Shown here piece after piece: positions 54,384 to 64,000 of a stretch of 64,000 nt of DNA. The DNA lies in NCBI GenBank assembly GCA_048213135.1, contig PS015489.1, positions 62,001 through 126,000 on the forward strand, read 5' to 3'. The notes under the pieces are model-generated. The model ran no database searches. It had not been told where the DNA came from and saw only the letters and a program-made list of their open reading frames with translations. How positions within the stretch are numbered: position 1 is the stretch's first letter; each line of letters begins with the position of its first letter. Source of the stretch: Reclinomonas americana ATCC 50394. Taxonomy: Eukaryota; Jakobida; Jakobea; Jakobida. The position numbers were made by a program, and so were the translations under genes.

Positions 54384-57300
54384 CTAGTGCGGGAAGAGCA
54401 CGAATTCGACGGCAGGCGGAGGCGAGCGGATGAGATCGGTGGCGTCGGCGGCGATCAGGCGCACGGCGAGGAACGACATTTGCTCCAGAGCCACCACAGT
54501 GCTGTTGGCGGCCCACGTGCACACCATGCGTTTTACGAAGCCGCTGCCGTCGCGTGGGAAGGCGTTGGGCGAGCGTGAAGATGTGGGCACCACCGGAACG
54601 CGGACCACGTGCATCCATGTGGGGTACGCCACACGGGCGCTCTCAAATACGCGCGGCCAAGGGATCTGTGCGGGAACGGGAATATGAGTGGCTGTCTCGC
54701 CAAGAGTCGAAGAAGCATCGGCAACGTGCAACTCACCGATCGTTCGTAGCCATAGTACGGAACGTAGATGCGGATGGCGCGCCAGTCAAAGTCGAGCACG
54801 CACGCAGTGCAGCATCCGTCGAGCACAGAGGTGGCTCCGCGAGCGGCCAGTAGCTGCGAAGAAACCACGTGAGACCACCGCTTCGTTCGCAGAGAGAGAG
54901 AGGTGAGTGCCACGCAACTGCTGCCTGCTGCCTCAAGTTCTCCTGCACAAACAGCTCGGTGACTTGCTGCTGCACGTCACGTCTGAGCGACGTCAAGCGG
55001 TCGTGATGGAACATCTGCGAGCGTCTTCAGTTGCAGCTTTCACACATTTGGTATTCTATTTCAACGAACGTACCGCCCGGCGCAGTGTGGTGCGCGTCGG
55101 CATCGACAGCTTCTGCCCGATGCTCGTGCGCAGCATCTTGTGAACACCGCGATGCACCAGCAGATCCGAGTACCTCCGGATCGGACTGGTGAATTGCGTG
55201 TAGGCGTCGACGTTGAGCGAGAAGTGCATCAGGCCGGCCTGCGCGCGACCACACGTACTGTCAAGGAGGAGTAGAATATGCACAGCAAACACAACGACAA
55301 CGCACTATTGCTTCGGTATTGGTGGTATCTGACACATCAAAAACGGTGTATCCGCCGGCACGCATGTACCGTGAAAACAGGTGAACCAGTGCCTGTGCGT
55401 GCACCATTCTCGAGTCAGTCTCATGTACCGTCTCTCTATTTCGCGAGACGATAACAGTACCTCCTTCCTGACGTCCGAGTCGTTCAGTGCATCGACCAAG
55501 CGCATGCAGCGGCGCAAGTAGTGCAAATCGTCCTCTCCACGCTCCTCTTGCACTCGGAAAATGGCTTCGACGCAGCGCGCAAACGTCTGTCGGTGTGGTG
55601 ACGGATCGCTGTTGCGTGCTGGTTGGTGGCGGAAAATGGCACCAAACTCCTGCAACTCCTGCCACTCCTCGGCCGTGCGTTGCTCCTCCGCAGGGCACGG
55701 TATCAATTCGCACACCGGTCCGAGTGTCGCCGGCACCGTCACTTCCGCTGCGCTCACAAACAATCACGCGAGGTGAGCTCACATGTGCGACGGTAAACTG
55801 CATCTTCGAATCACACCTTTGCCGCCACGTGAGGCACTCAGGCTCAAGAAGCGACGGAGATGAGCGGCGCAGTGCGTGTTGGCCAGATTCATGAGCTCCT
55901 CAATCATCTGTGCGGCCAAGTTCGGGCGCTCGAATGAAAGCTCCACAGAGCCCACTGTGTGCGTTGGCAGGGTGTGAGGCGACAGGGGGGAAATGAGGCG
56001 ACACCAAACGACGACACTTGCAAGCACGCTCACCACCCGGCAACGCTGCGTCCTTGCGGTATGTGCCACCAAACACCTTCTCCGGACGATCGAGCGACAG
56101 CGCACCGCCAACCAGGCGCTGGCGGCGCAGGCTGGCGGTGATTCCGTACAGTGAGCGCACAGCGTTGAAGACATCCTCCACGCGCTCCGGCGGCACCGAA
56201 CGCAAAGCGGCGGCCGACGGTGGGAGAGTGCCGTCGAGAATCGACTGCGCCGTCGGGTAGTCGAGAGCGACCCACGACGACACAACACTGGTGCACAGAC
56301 GCGACGAGATGACGATAAAGTCGCCCGAGCCCTGTGCACACCACAAAAAGAGTGAGTGCGCACGAAAGATGTCACACGCATCTACTGAAGCAAACTCACC
56401 GGATCGTGGCGCACGCGCACGAGAACCGACAAGCACAAGCGCTCCGTGTTCGGGTTCAGGCTGCAAACGCCGGCCGAGATGCGCTCCGGCAGCATGGAGT
56501 CCACGGCACCGAATGGCGTGTACATGGAAATCGACGCCGCCTTGGCCGCCAAGTCGAGCTCCGATCCCTCGGGCACATAGGCCGCCACATCGGAAATGTG
56601 CACACCCAACTCAAACTCGCCACCTGCGACTCGCAAATGTCAGCTGCAACTGCACGTACGAGTGCGGCAGTGAAGACGACAGACAAGCACGCACCACCGA
56701 CATGGCGCAAGTGCACTGCATCGTCCATGACGTTGGTGTCGGGTCGGTCGATGGTGAAGACGCACTGTGCGCGCAGATCAACACGCTCCTCCAACACTGC
56801 ACAGAGCATCTCGTGAACACATGCATCATCTGTCAATCCCACTTCCACCGACATGCAGCAGCGTACCCTTTGGATCGACACGCGCCTCGCTGCGCATGAG
56901 TCCCGGATATCGGTCGTCGACTGGCGCCGCTGTGGCGAATTCGGGGAGGCGGTAGAACAGTTCGGCGGCCTCGTCACGCACGCACTGGAATTGCAAAAAG
57001 TAGGCCACCTCCACGGTCTTCAGGTTGGAGGCGTCGCCCAGGACATCGGCCACACGTCGCACCGACGGGAAGCCTCGCTTCTCCGTCCAGTCGCCCAACT
57101 CCACCGAGAGGATCTTGCCCATCAATCCTTGCGGACCCGGCAGTTTGTGCGCATGCGCCGCACCCGTCATCTGCTTAATGTGCACGGCGCAGCGCGGCAG
57201 ACGGCTGTTCAGCGGCTGAAGCAACGTGAAGAATTCGCCGAGATTCGTCGAGTCGTCGAGGATGCCGACGGCGCGGACCACGCGCGGTCGGTCGGCGTAC

Positions 57301-58023
57301 ACGATCTCGCCAGTCACCACTGTTGCACAAACACCAGCAAATGATAACCAAGCACGAAACAGGGGGGAAATGCACAGGCATATCGCGGCACCTTCAGACA
57401 GTGTCCGGTCGCGCAGCGGGATGGGTGACGCGCTAACCTCGCCATCAGAAGTCGGCTGTGGCGCACAGTGAGCACGTTGCTCCTCAAACAGCACACATTG
57501 TTATCAATCCTCACACGTACCTCGTACAGGCTGACCACCACGTGGTCGCCATCGAGAGCACGATTGCGCAGCGTGGCTGACAGGATGCGCACGACACCAC
57601 CATTGTCCAAGCCGACTTCGGCGTACGAGTCGCTCTTGCAGTAGAGGGTGCCCTCCATCAGCTTTCCCGATCGGCAGCCGGCGTCGAGTGACCGCGGCGA
57701 CAAGTACGGAGTGTAGTTGTTGCTCGGCAGTCCTGGCGGACCGACTGCCTTGAGCGACGAGCCGCGTGGACGACTGCCACCGGCGTCAGCTGTGTGGCGA
57801 GGTGAGTGACAAGCACCCGACAGCAGGAGACATGAAGAAGTATGGACGAACCAGCAGCCGAAGCAGAGGGGAAGAGAGGACCACTGGTCACCTCGTCGAC
57901 TGAGCCACCGTGCGCCTGGTTGATGAGGATGGTATGTGTGCGAGCGCACGCGTCGACCAGCGCCTTGAGCAGCGGCGGCTTGTTGAAGGCCAGCAGATTG
58001 CAGTCGAATTGGACCGGATCCAC
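54384..58023 (-). CDS. DIS3L2: DIS3L2-like RNase II family 3'-5' exoribonuclease (RNB part)
   Basis: Processive 3'-5' RNA exonuclease. Cold-shock part: [61 protein letters not shown] part: [20 protein letters not shown] (catalytic Asp cluster, MDD for the usual LDD), [78 protein letters not shown] and [20 protein letters not shown]. The S1-like end reaches VEFVLFPH at 54384. The sequence resembles DIS3L2 more than DIS3; I see no PIN domain. No ATG exists in the exon that opens the first cold-shock domain (57660-57790), nor in frame in the exon before it, so translation must start further upstream, in the adjoining module. Confidence 0.82.
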
Positions 58024-58081
58024 TGCGCGAGTAGGGAAAGAGGAAGATGAGTCGGGGGAAGTGATGCAGTGCGCTCTCGCC

Positions 58082-60195
58082 AGAATGCATGCACGTACCG
58101 ACTACGAATTCACGCGCGTCATCTCCGACACGGTGAGACAAATGCACCGAGAGCGTCAGGTGATGGAGCGAGCACACGGCATCGGTTTGCCAATCAAAGT
58201 CACGCAGGTTGCCGAACAGCGAGAAAAAGTCGGCCACCACTGCTTCGGTCAGCGAGTCCTCCTGTTGACGGAAAAGCAGCAACATGAATACTCATAGAGC
58301 AAGCGCGCACACCACGCATTGCACTATCTCTCTCACCTTCTTGGTGGGCACCGACAGAATTTCCGCGGCCAGATCCGACATGAGGAACGCGGTCTCGTCG
58401 TGCGACTCGGGATGGCGCACATCCTCCAGGCCGTGCGTCACCCACCCGGCCTGGAAGGCCTGCGCGCCGACCTTGACCATGAAGCCGCCAATCAGATCGG
58501 TCAGTGCGGGGAGGGCCAGGGCCGTCGAGTATGTCAGAGCTGGAGTGATCTGTGTTGACGTGCAGTCAGTCAGCATTGAGGGGGAGAAAGAGAGTTGGAG
58601 GAAGAGAAGAAACACGCAACATGTGGGTACGGCGCCAGCTGCTGGATGCGTGCATCTTGGAAACGCGCAAACACCACTTCGGCTAGCCGATCCAGCGCCT
58701 CAATACCGTCGGCACGCCGATTGCGCGACGTGCGCTCCAACACAAAGTACACCACCATGTGGGCGAGTGCCTCGAGCGAGATGGAGTCGTCATTCTCGAA
58801 CCCCAACAGATCGGCACGGCACCACGCGGTGAGTGACGGCAGCTTTGCTTGCAACGCCGCCACCACCTCTGCCGGATCCTGCAAGTACGGCACCGCGTAG
58901 CCACACGTGCGTGCCCAGTGAATGACCGCATCCAGCAACTCCACAATCAGCTGTCGCTCTCGCGGTGTGTACGTCTCCAGTGCCTCATTCAGCGCCGTCA
59001 TCTGCGACTCTAGTGTCAGTGGTTGCGGGGAGGGACACGACTGCCGAGAGACGCAACTCCAGCCATGCGCCAAAAGATGTTGATCGAGACGTTGAATCGC
59101 TGACTGGTGCACATGCAGTACAGACCCGACTTGGCGCGATGCTTCATGCGCACGTCGGTGTAGTTGCCGGCTGAAGCACACACACACGAAATGGAAACAG
59201 AGTGTCAGAGGTAGTTCGAGAGGCGGGAAACAAAGGAGCAGAGAAGAGACAGCGCATAGAGAAAAAACGACAGACCTCTAGAGAAGGTGGCATGCTTCTC
59301 ATTGAAGCAGAAATGTAACACTGAGTGCGGAGAGAGAGAGAGAGANNNNNNNNNNNNNNNNNNNNNNNNNNNNNNNNNNNNNNNNNNNNNNNNNNNNNNN
59401 NNNNNNNNNNNNNNNNNNNNNNNNNNNNNNNNNNNNNNNNNNNNNNNNNNNNNNNNNNNNNNNNNNNNNNNNNNNNNNNNNNNNNNNNNNNNNNNNNNNN
59501 NNNNNNNNNNNNNNNNNNNNNNNNNNNNNNNNNNNNNNNNNNNNNNNNNNNNNNNNNNNNNNNNNNNNNNNNNNNNNNNNNNNNNNNNNNNNNNNNNNNN
59601 NNNNNNNNNNNNNNNNNNNNNNNNNNNNNNNNNNNNNNNNNNNNNNNNNNNNNNNNNNNNNNNNNNNNNNNNNNNNNNNNNNNNNNNNNNNNNNNNNNNN
59701 NNNNNNNNNNNNNNNNNNNNNNNNNNNNNNNNNNNNNNNNNNNNNNNNNNNNNNNNNNNNNNNNNNNNNNNNNNNNNNNNNNNNNNNNNNNNNNNNNNNN
59801 NNNNNNNNNNNNNNNNNNNNNNNNNNNNNNNNNNNNNNNNNNNNNNNNNNNNNNNNNNNNNNNNNNNNNNNNNNNNNNNNNNNNNNNNNNNNNNNNNNNN
59901 NNNNNNNNNNNNNNNNNNNNNNNNNNNNNNNNNNNNNNNNNNNNNNNNNNNNNNNNNNNNNNNNNNNNNNNNNNNNNNNNNNNNNNNNNNNNNNNNNNNN
60001 NNNNNNNNNNNNNNNNNNNNNNNNNNNNNNNNNNNNNNNNNNNNNNNNNNNNNNNNNNNNNNNNNNNNNNNNNNNNNNNNNNNNNNNNNNNNNNNNNNNN
60101 NNNNNNNNNNNNNNNNNNNNNNNNNNNNNNNNNNNNNNNNNNNNNNNNNNNNNNNNNNNNNNNNNNNNNNNNNNNNNNNNNNNNNNNNNNNNNNN

Positions 60196-60277
<82 letters not shown>

Positions 60278-61126
60278 GGGAGGGGGAGGGAGAGAGCCCA
60301 AGAAGATCCCCAACTCTGGAGATGCGAGCGTGCTCCTCAATGAAGCAGACATGCATCACCAACTGCTCATACAGAGACCAAGAAGAGATCTCTGAACTCT
60401 CAAACTCAGGGGAGACAAGAGCAATCAGTGAAGCAGACATGGTGCTCACAGAGAGACTGTGAGACCAAGAAGAGATCTCTCTCAACCCAGCTTTGGCAAA
60501 GATGAGCACGCTCCTCAGTGAAGCTGCCATGACGCACCAACCTCATTCACTGCTCTTCCCAACTGCTCGTGGAGGAGAGATCACTACCCTCACTTCCCAA
60601 TGCTCAGTGAGCGCCACCCATCTCCCATCTCCCATCTCCCATCTCCCTTCTCACCCTGCTTGAGTCGCCGAATGACATCCTTGATGGCGGCGACGCGTGC
60701 ATCGGGATCGGCCTCGCACGTCGGCACCGCCGGCAATACCACATGCGACACCGACGCATCGACAAACGCCGGCACCGACTCGCGCTCAATCAACGACACT
60801 TGCAGAATGTCGCGCGTCGAGTGCAATGGCAGAAACGGCGACGCAGACAAGAGCACAGGATGACACTCAATGCCTACACAATGCGCGCCAAAAATTGATC
60901 AGCAATCAGAGACAAGTCAAACTGTCGCTGTTACTTCAGTGCGCGCGCATGTATATGTGTATGCAGAGAGAGCAGAGAGAGAGCGAGCGTGTGTGTGTGT
61001 GTGAGACAAGTGCGTGCGTTTGTGCGCGCGATGGTCGTGACACATGACCACGCAACTCTTGTGTGGCACGGCCAGTGCGACTTCCAGCTCGCGCAGACAT
61101 GCCGCGCGTTGTGCGTCCAAGTCCAT
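58082..61126 (-). CDS. Unknown module upstream of, and probably fused to, the DIS3L2-like exonuclease
   Basis: Likely exon 1 is ATG 61126 (MDLDAQRAACLRELEVALAV), then GIECHPVLLSASPFLPLHST, VSLIERESVPAFVDASVSHV and ADPDARVAAIKDVIRRLKQ (60660-60870). Across the N gap come VRMKHRAKSGLYCMCTSQRF, NVSINIFWRMAGVAS, LTLESQMTALNEALETYTPR, FENDDSISLEALAHMVVYFV, ALDRLAEVVFARFQDARIQQ, ITPALTYSTALALPALTDLI, VKVGAQAFQAGWVTHGLEDV, EDSLTEAVVADFFSLFGNLR and SVHLSHRVGDDAREFVV, whose donor joins in frame to [20 protein letters not shown] of the next exon. Mostly helical; I recognise no family. The 850-N gap may hide exons, and two genes remain possible. Confidence 0.5.
59287..60545 (-). repeat. GA microsatellite and degenerate minisatellite around an 850-N assembly gap
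   Basis: Ns run 59346-60195. GA tracts border the gap on both sides (59331-59345, 60196-60273). Outside them, a degenerate unit containing CTCCTCAATGAAGCAGACAT recurs: about 59296 (left flank), 60334, 60419 and 60509, spaced about 85-90 bp on the right, together with CCAAGAAGAGATCTCT at about 60379 and 60463. Likely an intronic minisatellite that stopped the assembly. Confidence 0.75.
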
Positions 61127-61474
61127 TGTGAATGCGCGGGCTTGTCACAACAACCACGACAAAAAGGAGTTGTCCTGCAGCTGCATGCATGCAAACCCAG
61201 CGACGTCGAAGCTAGTCGTTCGCTGCCAGCTCATTCTTTGTACGCTTTACATAATGCTGCATACAAGTCGTCTGTGCAGCGAGCCTGATCGCGTCACGTC
61301 CATGCATCTTGCGCGACGTCGTGCATTGCAAACTTCGCCGTGAAGAATGCACCAGCTTGCTTCACACAACATGCACTACACCGCTTGAAGATGCATCGTA
61401 CACCACTCTGTCTCAGAAGAAAGCTGTGATCGCATGCGCACAGGACACGCGATTGCACGGACCCCCACCCATAA
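61127..61474. promoter_or_regulatory. Divergent intergenic region between the exonuclease module and the ependymin-like gene
   Basis: About 350 bp without a gene. GCGACGTCGA at 61200-61209 is a 9/10 match to the palindrome TCGACGTCGA. A short TA-rich CATAAATG directly abuts the ependymin-like ATG. Confidence 0.3.
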
Positions 61475-62688
61475 ATGCGTCTTTTGAGCGCAACTTGCTT
61501 TGCACTTGCTCTGTGCCTGGCCGTGGTGCTGTCGCTCAGCGCAGCGCCCACTCATGCAGTGCCACCCACCATGCCTCTGTACTATCAGATGGAGTGGGTG
61601 CTGTGGCATGTTGCGTTTGTGTTTCTCCGAGGTTGACTGCACACACTCCAACTCACTCGCGCGCACATCAGGTGGACGAAGACAACATCCCGCCTCCATA
61701 TGGACTCACTCCGCCTCCGAATGCGCATGTGGAACAAGGCCGCGGTCGCACGTTTTACGACTGGACGCAGCGCGCAATGATCGAGATGTGTGTGCACAAG
61801 AAGAAGCTTGTGTATTGTGTGGATCGTCAGCTGCTCATCTTGTTTTTTGGTTGCAGTTACGACGACTTTTGTGTCAACATCTTCCCCGATCCCACTGACC
61901 ATCCGGGCCCATGCAAGTTCCTCAATGTCAACGAGACCTCGTTTCGCACCACTCTGCGTCGACTCATCACTCGCAGCCGGAGGTCTCACTCGTTTGACTG
62001 AACGCAGGTACTTGATCAACAGTGATCCGGTGCACTACCCCAACGATCCCGTGTGCTGCGTGTTTTCGGTGCGTTTTTTGCCGCGATGCTTGTGATGTCG
62101 TGTGTCGTCTCACTGCGGCAACAGCACAACTTCCATCCTCCGGCGCCGACCTTCTTGATCGACAACAAGGATGTGATCCCGAATGGAGTTGCGTGACTCT
62201 CGCTTCCGTCTCTTGCTCTCTGTCTGCGACCTCTCATCTGTGCTGTGCAGATGTCGTACATTGGCTCGGCTCCGGTTCGTGGCACTCATGCGAAGCGAGA
62301 AATGCGTGCGCTCACTCACGTGTGTGTTGCAGGTCACCTGGTACGAGGTGCCGAAGGGTGATGGCGCGCCATTCAACTATGGGTGCGGAATATCTCCCGT
62401 CGTCACTCATCCTCTGCAGCACTCTTGCTCACCTTCTTTGTCCTCGCTCAGCTTCTACGACGAGAAGGCGCCGGTGCCGGCCGCCTTTAGCTTCCCTGCC
62501 GTCACGGTTCGTGGGCGCGTGCTGTGCTCACCGTGTCACGCCTTCGTGAGTTCTCACCTGTGCAATTGCGCACGCAGGGTTGGGACTGGCAGCGCTTCTA
62601 CAACTTCCGCGCCGCCAAGCCTGATCCGAGCGTCTTCCACCTGGATCCGCGTTGCCTCACTGCCGACTACTGCAAGATCCACCTGTAA
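61475..62688 (+). CDS. Secreted ependymin-related protein (EPDR-like)
   Basis: Start ATG 61475: MRLLSATCFALALCLAVVLS followed by LSAAPTHAVPP is a strong signal peptide. Mature part: PPTMPLYYQMEW, VDEDNIPPPYGLTPPPNAHV, RTFYDWTQRAMIE, YDDFCVNIFPDPTDHPGPCK, FLNVNETSF, LINSDPVHYPNDPVCCVFS, PPAPTFLIDNKDV, MSYIGSAPVRG, VTWYEVPKGDGAPFNYG, FYDEKAPVPAAFSFPAV and the end WQRFYNFRAAKPDPSVFHLD with two Cys before the stop at 62688. The RFF...KDPSVF.pp..C ending and the Cys spacing resemble mammalian EPDR1/ependymin, a LolA-like lipid-binding fold. About eight small exons. A lysosomal or extracellular lipid-binding role is inferred from the family. Confidence 0.6.
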
Positions 62689-62889
62689 TGCGACGCCGCG
62701 TTCACCAACAACAGCAGCAACAACACAACACAACAAATTTCAATTTTTTCAACGTAGGCACAAAAAACATCTCAACATTTCGAGAAAAAACACAGTGAAC
62801 AACAACAACACAGAGAAGCACACGCAGCTAATCACGGTGTTCTCTTTTTTAAGAGTACAAATACAGCAGTCTTGCAACTGCAAAACGGA

Positions 62890-64000
62890 TTAGAAGAGTT
62901 TGGTGAGGACGTCGCCGACTATCAGTTCCACGCCGAAGCAGCCGCACAGGGACATGGTGAGGAGTTTGATGGGCTCTGTCAAACGGCGGTTAAGACTCTG
63001 CTCTGCTGCACAAGCGGCGCGTACATGTAAAGCACACTCACCGTTGATGAGCCAGTCCTCGAGAATGCTGAAAGCCGACGAGTTCAACACCGACCGTGAT
63101 TCGGATTTCACCAGAATCGCGGCCGTGTTGAGCAGCGCCAAAAACGTGCAGAAAGCACCTGCAGCACATGTGTTAGGGGGACGTCACAACACCAACTGCT
63201 GCGGCCGCAACGCACACACACGTACCAATAGTCCAGCACGCCGCCAGACCCCAGTACTGCGTGGGGAAAATGCCAAAGTTAGTGATCAGCAGCAAATGCA
63301 CGCGCGACGACAAGAACAACGTGTGTATCGCACCACGAGTGTGTATGGCAGTGTTTTGGCTCGATACCGAGCAAAGAGACGACCGAACCAGCCTGAACAT
63401 GAACACACGGTGGAGTTGGTATTGTTTCATGCAACAAGTCAGGGGATACTACGACACCTTTGCCGGTGACATCCGCAGCGACAAACTCGTTATCCAAGAC
63501 ACTGTTCAAGTCGGCAGTATTCTCGTTTGCTTCCGCGGAGCTGTCGTTGTTGTCCGGAGATCGCAGTGCTTTGTGGCGCACCAACGGGACTTTAACAGGG
63601 GTGCCCGAATGCGCCGACTCCACGTCCGACTCTGCCACCAGACGACTTGATCATGAGCACACAAGCATGCACAAAAACATAAAATGAATGCAACACTTGC
63701 CATCGTCACTCCACGAAGCAACGTCGTCTCCAATCAGCAACAGGTGCTTTGTTGGCGTGCCCTGTCGGTGAAAGAAAACAATCAATGAGCACGGCAGGAA
63801 TGAACACATAATTTCTGGCGGCACGCACCGGAAGGGAGCCACCGTCGCTAGCGAGCGCACCGGTCATCCTCTGTCGTTGTTGGTTGGCCAACATCAACGG
63901 CAGCGGCGGAAGACGATGCCTGCCCCTGTGTTCATCCGGCTGTTGTGGCTCGCCTTGCGCGCCTCTGGCCGCCAGCAACCTCGTCAACCATCCACTTTGC
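62890..64000 (-). CDS. Uncharacterised membrane protein, C-terminal part (5' end beyond window)
   Basis: Reading from the right edge: LTRLLAARGAQGEPQQPDEH, then LPLMLANQQRQRMTGALASD, TPTKHLLLIGDDVASWSDDG, AESDVESAHSGTPVKVPLVR, NTADLNSVLDNEFVAADVTG, then a membrane region NFGIFPTQYWGLAACWTIG joined to AFCTFLALLNTAAILVKSES, SVLNSSAFSILEDWLING and a last hydrophobic exon EPIKLLTMSLCGCFGVELIV with GDVLTKLF before the stop at 62890. Two or three helices near the C-terminus. No family recognised. Start lies past base 64000. Confidence 0.45.

Noticed and set aside
59144-60530. Open frames of about 350-440 residues across the N gap
   Set aside because: They consist of undefined bases and Leu-Ser/Glu-Arg dipeptides from the GA repeat.

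Overview
This window is nuclear DNA of a unicellular eukaryote. Nearly every gene is split by short introns, mostly GTGAG...CAG, about 60-90 bp and as short as about 36 bp. The gene content is purely eukaryotic: TRRAP/Tra1, FAN1, glucosidase I, RPB9, a DIS3L2-type exonuclease, pantothenate kinase and PiT. Packing is very dense, with 35-100 bp between many genes and several head-to-head pairs. The DNA is GC-rich, with many GA, GT and trinucleotide repeats inside introns. I cannot place the lineage firmly. A free-living amoebozoan or other protist with receptor-like kinases and ependymin-type secreted proteins fits, but this is inference.

Layout. From 1 to 12.5 kb, three minus-strand genes lie in tandem: TRRAP/Tra1 (running off the left edge), the FAN1 DNA-repair nuclease, and ER glucosidase I. 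From 12.5 to 17 kb there is a seven-helix membrane protein (+) and an SLC43-like MFS transporter (-). From 17 to 20.5 kb lies the oddest stretch. It holds a gene made of six near-identical 27-residue Cys-rich repeats, a DUF1295-type membrane enzyme that lost its C-terminus next to those repeats, and a duplicated non-coding element. From 20.5 to 28.5 kb come a low-complexity nuclear protein with a possible SPOC-like fold (its intron holds a 20-N gap), a short cullin-repeat protein, a basic protein and a mitochondrial TPR protein. From 28.6 to 35.6 kb come an S9 peptidase, a type II glycosyltransferase-like protein, RPB9 and a small RAMA-domain protein. From 35.8 to 44.2 kb come a sugar-phosphate/nucleotide-sugar transporter, a PiT phosphate transporter, an unknown protein and pantothenate kinase. 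From 44.3 to 54.3 kb come a TPR/coiled-coil/kinase/RING locus with an in-frame TAG, a secreted SGNH hydrolase, mitochondrial succinate-semialdehyde dehydrogenase and an auxin-efflux-carrier-family transporter. From 54.4 to 64 kb come a DIS3L2-like exonuclease that appears joined to an unknown N-terminal module (with an 850-N gap), an ependymin-related secreted protein, and a membrane protein running off the right edge.

The genes do not form one pathway; this is ordinary housekeeping mixed with a few lineage-specific oddities. The best leads are the tandem Cys-repeat gene, the TPR-kinase-RING locus with its internal stop, and the exonuclease fusion. CDS coordinates run from start codon to stop codon and include introns. 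Exon joins were worked out by eye.
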